DNA from: Rhodoferax lithotrophicus
GTDB taxonomy: Bacteria; Pseudomonadota; Gammaproteobacteria; Burkholderiales; Burkholderiaceae_C
Assembly (NCBI RefSeq): GCF_019973615.1
Contig: NZ_AP024238.1
Span: forward strand, 2,997,989 to 3,061,988
Length of the DNA: 64,000 nucleotides
Direction of reading: 5' to 3'
Shown here: one piece after another, positions 26,501 through 34,758 of the stretch
How the letters are laid out: each line of letters starts with the position of its first letter
Numbering within the stretch: position 1 is the stretch's first letter
The notes under the pieces: model-generated
The model's input: the letters and a program-made list of their open reading frames with translations, nothing else
Told to the model about the DNA's origin: nothing
The model's database searches: none
Made by a program: the position numbers and the translations under genes

Positions 26501-26637
26501 TCGATGGCGGCCAGCCCGCCAGCCGAGGCACCTATACCCACAATCGGAAACGTGCGGCGCTCAGCAGCCGCTGGCGGCTGCGTCGTGACAGGCAGAGCCG
26601 CTGGCTGCACCAGGCTCGGCGTGTGCTTTGTGGGCAT
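23590..26637 (-). CDS. CheB-CheR-PAS fusion protein
   Basis: A 1015-residue signalling protein. CheB methylesterase (about 30-210) has Ser38 in GASAGG, His67 in VQHLDP and Asp159 in SGTGSDG. CheR methyltransferase follows (about 225-500; FFRDPEAF, WCTGCSTGEEAYSLA, FATDIDARAI, CRNLMIYL). Then a long heptad coil of repeated NEEL/NEEMQS units (about 665-745) leads into two PAS domains. The fusion suggests reversible modification of a receptor or of itself rather than simple chemotaxis. The start has AAGGAG eight bases upstream; a copy of the 47-bp repeat lies in the leader. Confidence 0.92.
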   Translation of the reverse strand: MPTKHTPSLVQPAALPVTTQPPAAAERRTFPIVGIGASAGGLAAIEAFFSGMPADTDPNMAFVLVQHLDPDHKSLLTELIARRTRMQVLEVTDGMPVQVNCAYIIPPNRDMAFLNGALQLLEPAAPRGHRLPIDFLFRSLAADLHERAIGVVLSGTGSDGTLGVRAIKAEGGMVMVQNPASSEFDGMPQSALATGLVDYELPPAEMATQLMAYVSRALNHPLHPASRVSPQSENALKKIFVLLRSQTGHDFSQYKPSTICRRIERRMAVHQIASMEDYVKYLQQTPLEVQALFNDLLIGVTHFFRDPEAFAVLQAQVIPKLFAGKPSGSAVRVWCTGCSTGEEAYSLAILLQEQLENLKASYKVQVFATDIDARAIAVARAGVYPASIADNMTPERLARFFIQEPDGSAYRVHKGIRDLLVFSEQDVIKDPPFSKLDLISCRNLMIYLGAELQKKLIALFHYALQPGGVLFLGTSETAGERGDLFTVLERKAKIYQRKEDFQGAQRAALGRFLPPLMERDLNQPEMVGKTALAPKLSLRELTEQTLLQQLSPTAALVNGNGDILYLHGRTGMYLEPAPGEAGINNILKMAREGLRRDLTVALHKAASSRDTMAVTHVRVKTNGHHTLVNLSVCPVLGGPAAALESPLYLVMLEPAPDTASPSSATLLAPALPTRADKWTPEVSDQIAELNEELQAKEEYLHAANEELETTNEELKSSNEEMQSVNEELQSTNEELETSKEEMQSINEELSTVNTELQTKVHDLSRANNDMNNLLAGTGIGTVFVDHQLRILRFTPAASQIINLILSDIGRPMAHIVSNLVGYTSLVADVQAVLKTLIPKEVDVQTHEDKSYTLRILPYRTLDNVIEGAVITFVENTEVKRTREALKKANALLRLAVVVRDAHDAITVQELDGRTIAWNPGAEHLYGWTEAEALQMNVRMRIPPKLQNNALAQVQQLGLAHTLAPFQTQRLTKDGRVLDISLTATALLNEQGQVYAIATTERECNVNTEPAVTQPP

Positions 26638-26652
26638 GCTAAATACTCCTTA

Positions 26653-26692
26653 ATTTATAGCTACTTACGCAATAAGGACAAGCACTGTAGCC
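26653..26692. repeat. copy of the 47-bp repeat, partial
   Basis: TTTATAGCTACTTACGC followed by GACAAGCACTGTAGCCC aligns over 40 bases with 57008-57047. It lies in the 82-base gap between the response-regulator gene and the CheB-CheR start, just upstream of the ribosome binding site. Confidence 0.65.
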
Positions 26693-26719
26693 CTATTTAG
26701 CTCAAACAAAATACCAGCT

Positions 26720-27685
26720 TCATACGGATGTCGTGGCCGGGGTTGGAACATCAAAACACACCCCCTGGCTGTCATCGGCTTTGGCTTGGTACATGGCCTG
26801 ATCGGCTTTTTTCAACAAGTTGTTGATGCTCTCAGTATCCCCCATAAAAATCACCACCCCAATGCTTAATGAGGTGTGATAGGCCTGCCCGTTCAGGCGG
26901 TAGGTTTGGCGCAGTGTTTTGTGCATTTTGCGAGCCATCGCCTGGGCTTGCTTGCTCGCCAGGGCAACGCGCGTGCTTAAGGCGTTCATCAGTACCACGA
27001 ACTCGTCCCCGCCCAAACGCGCCACGGTGTCACCAGATCGGGCGCTGCCAAGCAGCCGTTGGCTGACCTGTAGCAACAAGGCATCACCGGCATCGTGACC
27101 GAGCGTGTCGTTGAGCTGCTTGAAATGGTCAATGTCCAGAAACATCAAGGCGCAGTGTCGGTGCGTGCGTGACGAGCTGAGTTGCGCTTGTCGCAAACGA
27201 TCCAGCAGCAAGCGGCGGTTGGGCAACTGGGTCAAAGGGTCATGCAGGGCCAAGGCTTTGAGTGCCAGATTACTTTGCGCCAGTTGGGTGTACAGCAGAC
27301 GCACTTCCAGCATGTTGTGGATGCGGGCCTTGAGCTCCACCATGTCAAACGGTTTGGCAATGAAATCTTTGGCCCCCGAGGCCAGTGCCCGCAGCTTGTG
27401 GCCGGGTTGTACCGTGATGGCCAGCACCGGAACATAGCCCTGATCTTCTGTCTGCTGCAAGTCAGCCAGGACCTGAAAACCGTCCATGCCCGGCATCTGC
27501 AAGTCCAGCAAGATCAGGTCAAAGTGCTGGTTGCGGTGTAATTCACACACGGCATACGGGTCACGCGTGCTGCTCAGATTGGTATAACCCACCTGGCGCA
27601 GCAACTGCTCCAGCAGCAGCACATTGGCTGGCTGGTCATCCACGATCAGGATGTGTGCAGCCAGAACCGCGGCTTCACTGAGCAT
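26720..27685 (-). CDS. response regulator with GGDEF domain
   Basis: A 321-residue protein: receiver domain at about 10-130 with the acidic pair in LIVDDQPAN, the phosphorylated Asp in LILLDLQMPGMDG and the Lys in FIAKPF; then a GGDEF cyclase domain with ARLGGDEF and an RxxD inhibitory site (RSGD). Phosphorylation should control cyclic di-GMP synthesis. GTG at 27688 (GTGA overlap with the kinase stop) and ATG at 27685 are both possible starts. The upstream hybrid kinase is the obvious partner. Confidence 0.92.
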   Translation of the reverse strand: MLSEAAVLAAHILIVDDQPANVLLLEQLLRQVGYTNLSSTRDPYAVCELHRNQHFDLILLDLQMPGMDGFQVLADLQQTEDQGYVPVLAITVQPGHKLRALASGAKDFIAKPFDMVELKARIHNMLEVRLLYTQLAQSNLALKALALHDPLTQLPNRRLLLDRLRQAQLSSSRTHRHCALMFLDIDHFKQLNDTLGHDAGDALLLQVSQRLLGSARSGDTVARLGGDEFVVLMNALSTRVALASKQAQAMARKMHKTLRQTYRLNGQAYHTSLSIGVVIFMGDTESINNLLKKADQAMYQAKADDSQGVCFDVPTPATTSV

Positions 27686-30486
27686 CACGCTTCCACCTTG
27701 CCAAGCGCCGTGTCCGAACGGGTTTTGGCCAGCAACAGGCCTTGATCAAGCGCCGCCATGAATTCACTGACCCGGATGGGTTTGGTCAGGTAGCGCACAA
27801 AGCCTGCGGCCAGACCTTTTTCAATGTCACGTGGCATGGCGTTGGCACTCAGCGCCAGCACCGGAATATGGCGCGTGGTCGGGTCGTCGCGCAAAATTTG
27901 CAGGGCCTGCATGCCGCTGATACCAGGCAGATTGATGTCCATCAGAATCACATCCGGCTGGTGGGCCCGGGCCATGGCAATGCCACGCATGGTATCCTGG
28001 GCCCCGAGCAGGCGCAATTCAGGGCGGCGGGCAATCAGCTGCTCCACCAGCTCCATGTTGGCCCGGTTGTCTTCCACATACAGCAGCGTGCGCACCACCG
28101 TGCCGGCCTGTGCCAGCAAGGGCTCGGTCCCCAGCGGGGCATGGGCCTCTGGCAACCATTGCGGGGCATCCATCGCGTCCAGTTCAAACCAGAACGCACT
28201 GCCTGCGCCTACGGTGCTTTGCACGCCAATTTCACCACCCATCAACTCCACCAGGCGGCGGCTCACCACCAGGCCAATGCCGGTGCCTTCTTCCGCCCCA
28301 CTCTCTTGGCCCAGACGGTTGAATGACTGGAACAACTGGGCTATTTTTTGCGGGGTCAAGCCCAGCCCGGTGTCGGTGACGCTGATGCGCAAGCGACCTG
28401 AAGGCTGGCGCACATAGCTCACTTCGGCCTTACCGCCGGGTTGGTTGTATTTGATGGCGTTGGAGAGCAGGTTGATCAGCACTTGCTTGAGCCGGGTGCG
28501 GTCGGCGTTGACAAAGCAGTCTGCATCCACCGGCGCAAACTTCAGGGCAATGCCTTTTTGCTCGGCTTGTGGGGCGATCATGGCCTGGCAGTCTTGCAAC
28601 ACGTCGTGCAGCGAGGTGGGTTCCAGCGACAGCGACAAGCGGCCAGACTCGATCAGCGCCAGATCCAGAATTTCATTGATCAGCTCCAGCAAATACCAAC
28701 CAGCCTTGAGGATTTGGCCCACACTGGCCAACTGGGCCGGTGTGGGTGGGGGAACACCCGACTCCAGCAGCTGGCCAAAGCCCAGAATGGCATTCAGCGG
28801 GGAGCGCAGCTCATGGCTCATGCTCGACAAAAATTCTGACTTGGCCATGCTGGCCGTCTCGGCCACCTGGCGCGCGCCCTCCAACTCGATGTTTTTGTTT
28901 TGCAGCACCTGCTCCAGGCGGGTGCGCTCGGCCTCGATCTGCTTGCGGGCGGTGTTGTCGGTGCCAATCAACAGGTAGCCAATGATGGCGTTAGCCTCGT
29001 CACGCAAGGCCGTCACCGACACCACGGCCGGCAAGCGGCTGCCGTCTTTGCGGATGTAGGTCAGCTCGTAAATGTCTTCAATGCCACGTGCTGCCTTGAA
29101 CACCAGCGCCTCAAAACCGGGGGTGATTTCGGTGGCCAGCTCCATACTCAGGGCACGCGCCCGCTCAATGACCTCTTGCGGGTCTGAAATATCGGCCGGG
29201 GTGCGGATGTTCATAACCTCGGTGGCGGCATAACCCAGCATACGCTCGGCCCCCACGTTAAAAATCTGGATCACGCCTTTGGCATCGGTGGCAATGCTGG
29301 AGAAATTGGCGCTGTTGAAAATGGCACTTTGCAAGGCCCCGGCCTCACGCAAGGCTTCCTGGGCCTGCTTGCGGGCACTGATGTCACGCAGAATGCCAGT
29401 GAAGTAATGCTGGCCACGCAGCGTCATCTCACTCACCGCAATCTCCAGCTCAAACGCCTGGCCATTCTTGCGCCGCCCCCTCACCTCACGGCCCACCCCC
29501 ATGGCTCGGGCCTCATCACTCACGCCGAAATAAGCCAGCGACACGTTGCGCTGATCCTGGTCAAGCTCCGGGATCAGTTGGCTCAGGGGCTTACCCACCA
29601 GGTCTGCGGCGCTGTAACCAAACATGGCTTCAATGGCCGGGTTCACCGAGTCGATGATGCCGCCCTGGGCGTGAATGGTGACGATGCCATCCACCACGGT
29701 GTTCAGAATGGTTTGCACCAGGGCCGCGCTGTCGCGCAGTGTTTGCTGCACCACATATTCTTCGGTGACGTTGCGAAACACCAGCACCGCCCCGGCCACC
29801 AGGCCTGCCGCGTCACGAATCGGGGCACAGCTGTCGGCAATGTCGAACTCCCGGGCATCACGGGCTAGCAGCACGGTGTGGTTGGCCAGGCCCTGCACCG
29901 TGCCATGCGCCAGCGTCTGCGCCACCGGAATCGTGGCGGGCTTGCGGCTATCTTTGTTGACAATTTTGAAAACCTCGTCAATCGAGCGGCCCAAAGCCTC
30001 GGCCTGTGTCCAGCCCGTCAGCTCTTGCGCCACCGGGTTGAGCAGGGTCACGCAGGCGGCAGCGTCGGTGGCAATCACCGCATCACCAATCGAGTTGAGC
30101 GTGACGGTGAGCTTTTCTTCACTCACCCGCAACATCTGGTTGGTGTGTTGCAGTTGCAGGTTGATGGCTTCCCGGTCTTGCAGTGAGTGCTGGGTTTCAA
30201 GGTGCACCCTGTGGTGGAGGTGCTGATGCGGGCCCCGGTACAGCTGCCAGAGCACCCACATCGTGGCCAGCATGGCCAGCAGGCTCACGCCCACCATGAC
30301 ATTGAACAGGCGCTGCATGGCCACATCGTCCAGCCCCCCCATACCTTGCCTGAAAGCATGTATGCCGAGTTCAACCTGGCTGAATGACCAAAACAAAGCC
30401 CCCAGAGCACAACTGACCAGTACGACCAGGGCAGCCATCCACATCTGGGGCTTGTGCAAGGTTTTTTTGTCGGGGATAGGAGTCAT
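27685..30486 (-). CDS. hybrid sensor histidine kinase with several PAS domains
   Basis: A 933-residue membrane kinase. Two hydrophobic segments at about 15-35 and 60-80 flank a short periplasmic part. Three PAS domains follow (LNSIGDAVIATDA, ILNTVVDGIVTIHA, SANFSSIATDAKG), then HisKA with MSHELRSPLNAILGFG, an ATPase domain with NLLSNAIKYNQ and GTGIGLVVSRR, and a C-terminal receiver with LYVEDNRAN and VILMDINLPG. The start is put at ATG 30486; a GTG two codons upstream is possible. It is the first gene of the leftward signalling block. Confidence 0.92.
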   Translation of the reverse strand: MTPIPDKKTLHKPQMWMAALVVLVSCALGALFWSFSQVELGIHAFRQGMGGLDDVAMQRLFNVMVGVSLLAMLATMWVLWQLYRGPHQHLHHRVHLETQHSLQDREAINLQLQHTNQMLRVSEEKLTVTLNSIGDAVIATDAAACVTLLNPVAQELTGWTQAEALGRSIDEVFKIVNKDSRKPATIPVAQTLAHGTVQGLANHTVLLARDAREFDIADSCAPIRDAAGLVAGAVLVFRNVTEEYVVQQTLRDSAALVQTILNTVVDGIVTIHAQGGIIDSVNPAIEAMFGYSAADLVGKPLSQLIPELDQDQRNVSLAYFGVSDEARAMGVGREVRGRRKNGQAFELEIAVSEMTLRGQHYFTGILRDISARKQAQEALREAGALQSAIFNSANFSSIATDAKGVIQIFNVGAERMLGYAATEVMNIRTPADISDPQEVIERARALSMELATEITPGFEALVFKAARGIEDIYELTYIRKDGSRLPAVVSVTALRDEANAIIGYLLIGTDNTARKQIEAERTRLEQVLQNKNIELEGARQVAETASMAKSEFLSSMSHELRSPLNAILGFGQLLESGVPPPTPAQLASVGQILKAGWYLLELINEILDLALIESGRLSLSLEPTSLHDVLQDCQAMIAPQAEQKGIALKFAPVDADCFVNADRTRLKQVLINLLSNAIKYNQPGGKAEVSYVRQPSGRLRISVTDTGLGLTPQKIAQLFQSFNRLGQESGAEEGTGIGLVVSRRLVELMGGEIGVQSTVGAGSAFWFELDAMDAPQWLPEAHAPLGTEPLLAQAGTVVRTLLYVEDNRANMELVEQLIARRPELRLLGAQDTMRGIAMARAHQPDVILMDINLPGISGMQALQILRDDPTTRHIPVLALSANAMPRDIEKGLAAGFVRYLTKPIRVSEFMAALDQGLLLAKTRSDTALGKVEA

Positions 30487-30492
30487 GAACAC

Positions 30493-30709
30493 GCTCGGTT
30501 TCTTGAAAAGTGAATCAGACCGAACGGAAATGCCGAAGGTTGAACTGACGCGCTCTTCTTATACGCCTATTCTTGGCATGAATGAGTTGGGTATCTGTAC
30601 GTTGGCGCACAGAGTCAATCCCAACATCCACCAACAATGACTGTTCGCCCGTGCTGATTCAAACCACATCCGCACGATTTGACCCTTTATTGATTTGGAG
30701 AACATCCTC
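30493..30709. other. divergent promoter region
   Basis: These 217 bases separate the leftward hybrid kinase from the rightward glycine-zipper lipoprotein. No gene or clear promoter hexamers are seen. Confidence 0.4.
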
Positions 30710-30931
30710 ATGAAAACGACACAACAACTTTCCACCTTCCCCGCCCTGGTGCTGCTGGCGGCCTTGAGCCTGGGTGGCTGTGCAGGCATGACCGCGCAGG
30801 AAAAAGGCACCGCCACCGGCGCTGCCATTGGCGGCGTGGCAGGTAATGTGATGGGCGGTGGCCTGCTGGGCACCGCCGCAGGTGCCGCTGTAGGTGGTGT
30901 GATTGGCCACGAAGTGACCAAGCAAAAGTAA
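30710..30931 (+). CDS. small glycine-zipper lipoprotein (OsmB-like)
   Basis: A 73-residue lipoprotein with lipobox LGGC (Cys24). The mature part is one glycine-zipper hairpin (GAAIGGVAGNVMGGGLLGTAAGAAVGG is the region, residues about 36-62) of the kind found in OsmB and the 17-kDa antigen family. Such proteins sit in the outer membrane and are often induced by osmotic stress. The ATG at 30710 follows TTGGAGAACATCCTC. An 18-bp perfect inverted repeat lies 14 bases after the stop. Confidence 0.85.
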   Translation: MKTTQQLSTFPALVLLAALSLGGCAGMTAQEKGTATGAAIGGVAGNVMGGGLLGTAAGAAVGGVIGHEVTKQK

Positions 30932-30945
30932 GCCTGCGTCCATCA

Positions 30946-30990
30946 CACGCATGGATCACTGCGCACACGATCCGCAGTGATCCATGCGTG
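30946..30990. terminator. perfect 18-bp inverted repeat downstream of the lipoprotein gene
   Basis: Left arm CACGCATGGATCACTGCG (30946-30963), nine-base loop, right arm 30973-30990, perfectly complementary. No T-run follows on either strand, so it could be a strong hairpin that stops or protects a transcript, or an operator for the next gene, whose start is 39 bases further on. Confidence 0.6.
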
Positions 30991-31028
30991 AACACAGTTA
31001 CCCGAGCCCTCCATCCACAAGGTCACCC

Positions 31029-32108
31029 ATGAAATTCCTGCACAAACTTATCCAGCTGATGGCTTTCGCAGCCCTCTTGCTGCCCCTGACCTTTGGGTCA
31101 GGCCCGTTACAGGCCCAAACGTACAACGCCGCACAAACACCGCCCCGTATTGACGGTTTTTATGTCGATGAAGTCAAACGACTCAGCCCCGGTGTGGAAC
31201 TGAATTTTGAGATGGACGGCACACCCGCGGCCCAAGCCACGCTGCGCATTGCCGGTGCGGTCCGCAATTTGACCCTGACAGAAGTTGAAAGTGGCCACTA
31301 CACAGGCACCTACACCATCAGCAGCCGCGACAAGATTGCCGCAGGCAGCGCGGTCACGGCCAACTTGCGCCTTGGCAACCAGGTGACCAGCGTGCTGCTG
31401 AACGAATCCCTGCAAATGGGTGTTGGGGTACATCAAACCAAGGTGGCACCAGGGCCACAACCCCAAATTGAGCATTTCAATGTGGACCCGGCGGCCACGC
31501 TGGTGGGGGGCAGCGAGCTGTATTTTTCGGTCTTTGGCACGCCGGGAGCCCAGGTGGATCTGACCATTGCCGGAGTCCGGGGCAAGGTGTTCTTGCCGGA
31601 GGTGAAAAGCGGCGAATATGCCAACACCTACACCCTGAAGAACCGGGATCACGTCACACGCAACAGCGTCGTCACCGCCAACATGCGTCTGGGTGAGCGG
31701 GTCAGCAGCGCCACATTGGGCAAACCCTTGCAAAGTGACAGTGCACCGGCGGCACTGCAAGTCAACCGGGTCTGCGCCACCTGTGGCGTGGTGGAATCGG
31801 TGAACCTAGTGGATGTCAAAGGTGAAGGCAGTTACCTGGGCACCATCGGTGGTGGTGTGGTGGGAGCCATTTTGGGCAACCAGATTGGGCAAGGCACGGG
31901 CCGCACCGTGGCACAAATTGCCGGTGCCGTGGGTGGAGCTTATGCCGGGCGTGCACTGGAAGCCAAGTCACGCAGTACCCAGCACTTTGAAGTGGTGGTG
32001 CGTTTGCACAATGGCAGCGCCCAAACCGTGAGTTTTGCCACCGATCCCGGCTTCAAAGTGGGTGACAAAGTCAAGGTCAACGCGGGTGTGATTACCCGTA
32101 CACCTTGA
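31029..32108 (+). CDS. exported protein with duplicated domain and glycine-zipper tail
   Basis: A 359-residue protein with a signal peptide (cleavage near LQAQT, residue 30). Two tandem domains of about 88 residues follow, recognisable by matching lines: IAGAVRNLTLTEVESGHYTG and IAGVRGKVFLPEVKSGEYAN, each then followed by a TANLRLGN or TANMRLGE segment. After a CATCG segment, residues of about 275-315 form a glycine-zipper 2TM region (GGGVVGAILGNQIGQG). The architecture suggests an outer-membrane anchored envelope protein. The start is taken at 31029; an ATG at 30984 lies inside the inverted repeat. Confidence 0.8.
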   Translation: MKFLHKLIQLMAFAALLLPLTFGSGPLQAQTYNAAQTPPRIDGFYVDEVKRLSPGVELNFEMDGTPAAQATLRIAGAVRNLTLTEVESGHYTGTYTISSRDKIAAGSAVTANLRLGNQVTSVLLNESLQMGVGVHQTKVAPGPQPQIEHFNVDPAATLVGGSELYFSVFGTPGAQVDLTIAGVRGKVFLPEVKSGEYANTYTLKNRDHVTRNSVVTANMRLGERVSSATLGKPLQSDSAPAALQVNRVCATCGVVESVNLVDVKGEGSYLGTIGGGVVGAILGNQIGQGTGRTVAQIAGAVGGAYAGRALEAKSRSTQHFEVVVRLHNGSAQTVSFATDPGFKVGDKVKVNAGVITRTP

Positions 32109-32127
32109 AAAAAACTCGGCGTACACC

Positions 32128-33039
32128 ATGAAACCGGGGCACCGCAAAGCAGGCTGGACCAATGCGGTGCCTTGCCTGCTGACGGCAGGTGCCATGTGGC
32201 TGGCGGGCAATACCTGGGCCGCCGTCGATGACTCGGCTGGCCTGGCGCTGCTGGCGCAGCACACCCAACTGGCCGGGCAACTTCAGCACAACCCATTTGG
32301 CCGTCCACTGGTACTGTTTTCATCAGAGGGGGCAAGTGGCCTGACAGGCGACATTTATGCCGTGATGGCCTACCCGTTAAGCACCGTCAGCAGCAGCCTC
32401 AAGTCGGCCGACAAATGGTGTGAGGTGATGATTCTGCACATCAACACCAAGTACTGCCACGCCACGGACGGGCCGCAAGGCAACACCTTGCGCGTTCACA
32501 TAGGCAAAAAAACGCCGCAAAACCTGGCCGCTGCCACGCGGATGGATTTCCAGTACAGCGAAGTGGCCGCCAGCGCCAACTATTTTGCGGTTGCACTCAG
32601 CGCCGAAGACGGGCCCTTGGGCACCAGCGATTACCGGATAGGCTTACAAGCCGTGGCTTTGCCTGGCAACAAGACGTTTTTGCATCTGGGTTATTCCTAC
32701 GGCATGGGTTTTGCGGGGCGCATGGCCATGCAGACTTATCTGGCCACGATAGGGGCGGATAAAGTGGGGTTTACCCAAATACGCAAGCGGCGTGACGGCC
32801 AATTCCAGTGGGTGGATGGCGTGCTGGGCGTGGTGGAGCGTAATGCCATGCGCTATTTTCTGGCCATTGACAGCGTCCTGGCGGCACAAAGCCTGCCACC
32901 TGCGCAGCAGTTTGAGGCACGTTTGCAAGGCTGGTTCACCGCAGTGGAGCGCTACCCGCGCCAGCTGCATGAAATGGATCGCCCAGCCTACCTTGAGATG
33001 AAACGTGCCGAGCACACACGTCAGCAAACGCTGCTCTGA
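32128..33039 (+). CDS. exported hypothetical protein
   Basis: A 303-residue protein with a signal peptide ending near WAAVDD (residue 32). It has two cysteines (KWCEVMIL, KYCHATDG) that could form a disulfide, and a region FLHLGYSYGMGFAGRMAM. Codon use matches the neighbours. It lies 19 bases after the glycine-zipper gene and 18 bases before yihY, so the three may be co-transcribed. I recognise no family; it resembles conserved hypothetical periplasmic proteins of betaproteobacteria. Confidence 0.75.
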   Translation: MKPGHRKAGWTNAVPCLLTAGAMWLAGNTWAAVDDSAGLALLAQHTQLAGQLQHNPFGRPLVLFSSEGASGLTGDIYAVMAYPLSTVSSSLKSADKWCEVMILHINTKYCHATDGPQGNTLRVHIGKKTPQNLAAATRMDFQYSEVAASANYFAVALSAEDGPLGTSDYRIGLQAVALPGNKTFLHLGYSYGMGFAGRMAMQTYLATIGADKVGFTQIRKRRDGQFQWVDGVLGVVERNAMRYFLAIDSVLAAQSLPPAQQFEARLQGWFTAVERYPRQLHEMDRPAYLEMKRAEHTRQQTLL

Positions 33040-33057
33040 AACAACCCAAACACTGTG

Positions 33058-33924
33058 ATGCCACTGGATTTAACGCTGTATTGGGCATTGCTCAAACAAG
33101 TCACCACAGCCTGGCTGGACGACTATGTGCCCAGCATGGGTGCAGCATTGGCCTACTACACCTTGTTTTCCATGGCCCCCTTGCTGCTGATCGTGATCTC
33201 GGTGGCCGGGCTGGTGTTTGGCCAGGATGCGGCGCGTGGCGAGATTGAATGGCAGTTGCGCACGCTGATGGGGGCGTCAGGGGCCAGTGCGGTGCAGGCC
33301 TTGCTGGTCAGTGTGGACCAACCTGCCAAAGGCGCAGCCGCCACACTGCTGGGGCTGTTGTTGCTGCTGGTAGGTGCCACCACCGTGTTTGGTGAATTAC
33401 AAGACGCGCTGGACCGTATTTGGCGCGCCCCCATACGCCATACCAGCAATGGCTGGGTCAACCTGCTGCGCACCCGGCTGCTGTCATTTGGCATGATTCT
33501 GGCCATCGGCTTTTTGCTGATGGTGTCGCTGGTATTAAGTGCCGTACTGGCCACCATGGGCCGCTGGTGGAGCCCTTTTTTTGGCGGTTGGCTGATGGTG
33601 GCCGGCATCGTGAACGGCATTACCGGCTTCTTTTTGGTGGCCGCCGTGTTTGCACTGATCTACAAAGTGATGCCACGCGCGCATGTGCAGTGGCGCGATG
33701 TCTGGGTCGGTGCGGTGTTTACCGCCCTGCTCTTCACACTGGGCAAAACCCTGATTGGTGCCTACATTGGCCACAGTGGCATTGTTTCGGGCTTTGGCGC
33801 TGCGGGCTCACTGGTGGTGGTGTTGCTGTGGGTGTATTACTCCGCACAGATTTTCCTGATCGGAGCCGAATTCACCTGGGTGTATGCGAATGTGCTGGGG
33901 TCGAGAAAACCACCTGCCGTCTAA
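33058..33924 (+). CDS. YihY/BrkB family inner-membrane protein
   Basis: A 288-residue protein with about six membrane segments and the family sequences DDYVPSMGAALAYYTLFSMAPLL-type opening (residues about 19-41) and FGAAGSLVVVLLWVYYSAQIF near the end. The family is often annotated ribonuclease BN in error; its function is not settled. ATG at 33058 is preceded in frame by GTG at 33055. The stop codon TAA lies inside a copy of the 47-bp repeat, which therefore sets the last codon. Confidence 0.9.
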   Translation: MPLDLTLYWALLKQVTTAWLDDYVPSMGAALAYYTLFSMAPLLLIVISVAGLVFGQDAARGEIEWQLRTLMGASGASAVQALLVSVDQPAKGAAATLLGLLLLLVGATTVFGELQDALDRIWRAPIRHTSNGWVNLLRTRLLSFGMILAIGFLLMVSLVLSAVLATMGRWWSPFFGGWLMVAGIVNGITGFFLVAAVFALIYKVMPRAHVQWRDVWVGAVFTALLFTLGKTLIGAYIGHSGIVSGFGAAGSLVVVLLWVYYSAQIFLIGAEFTWVYANVLGSRKPPAV

Positions 33925-33964
33925 CGCTTATTCATCAAGCGCTAGAAGCTATCTATTTTGTAGC
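33918..33964. repeat. copy of the 47-bp repeat overlapping the yihY stop codon
   Basis: CGTCTAACGCTTATTC begins in the yihY coding sequence; where other copies read CTAG, this one reads CTAA and provides the yihY stop. The rest (AAGCGCTAGAAGCTAT, TATTTTGTAGC) matches 35011-35057 almost exactly. Confidence 0.9.
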
Positions 33965-34115
33965 GCTTGGTGCACTTTTCCAGATCCTGATGCAGGGCTC
34001 GACATAGCGGTTTTCTGAAAGATGGAGGCCTTTGCCCCGTTATGATCCGGTGCCACCAACGGTGGATACACGATCAACCCTCATCGCCCCCCCCATGCAG
34101 GTGCCAAGATAGCTT

Positions 34116-34637
34116 ATGGACGTTGTCACATCACTCACCTCGACACTCATCTTCGTGGTGTCAATTGCCTTGGTAATCTTCAGCTTCAAGTGGGATGTCA
34201 GAAGATTTTCAAGGCACAGGCGTGCGCAAAAGCCTGAGTTAGCGCCCCCTGAATCAGCGGTGTCCCGCAGAGATGCAGGGGTGGTTCCCGTGCTCCCTGC
34301 CTCCGTCACACCCACGCACTCGCTGGAGGGATTCCTCTGCCAATACACACCGGCAGAGAACGATCTTCACATCTACTCCAGATTGGCCATTTTTGGGCCA
34401 AGCATCCACCCCATCACGGTTCACAACGGCGGGCAACTCATGTTGTTTGGCACTTGCGCTGCGTCCATCACGGTCCGGTCAGGGGGCATGGCTATGGTGT
34501 ACGGCTTGGTCACTGGCGAGCTCGTGAACGAAGGCGGCGACATGCATGTGTATGGAACGGTTATTGGGAAAATTCACAAGAACGGTGGCAGCACAAGCAT
34601 TCACCCCGTTGCCCGCGTTTCACCCGGGTGCTCATGA
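34116..34637 (+). CDS. membrane-anchored beta-solenoid protein
   Basis: A 173-residue protein with an N-terminal hydrophobic helix (residues 6-24), a basic linker and a C-terminal domain of short repeated strands: ITVHNGGQLMLFGTC, ITVRSGGMAMVYGLV, LVNEGGDMHVYGTV, IHKNGGSTSIHPV. The 16-18 residue spacing and the conserved GG turn suggest a right-handed beta-helix, as in bactofilins and the MinC C-terminal domain. It could polymerise or bind a partner at the membrane. The family is not one I recognise. Confidence 0.6.
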   Translation: MDVVTSLTSTLIFVVSIALVIFSFKWDVRRFSRHRRAQKPELAPPESAVSRRDAGVVPVLPASVTPTHSLEGFLCQYTPAENDLHIYSRLAIFGPSIHPITVHNGGQLMLFGTCAASITVRSGGMAMVYGLVTGELVNEGGDMHVYGTVIGKIHKNGGSTSIHPVARVSPGCS

Positions 34638-34758
34638 GGGAAACTTGCAAACCCGTATCACCAGCAACGCAGGCGGCTCAGTTCAATCACTACCCATCAG
34701 GCGTGGCCCGGCAATACACTGGCGGCCACTATCCCAAGCACCCAACACCGGAGGCATC

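Noticed and set aside
34546..34758. N-terminal extension of the small lipoprotein gene
   Set aside because: It would bury the signal peptide and overlaps the beta-solenoid gene in another frame.
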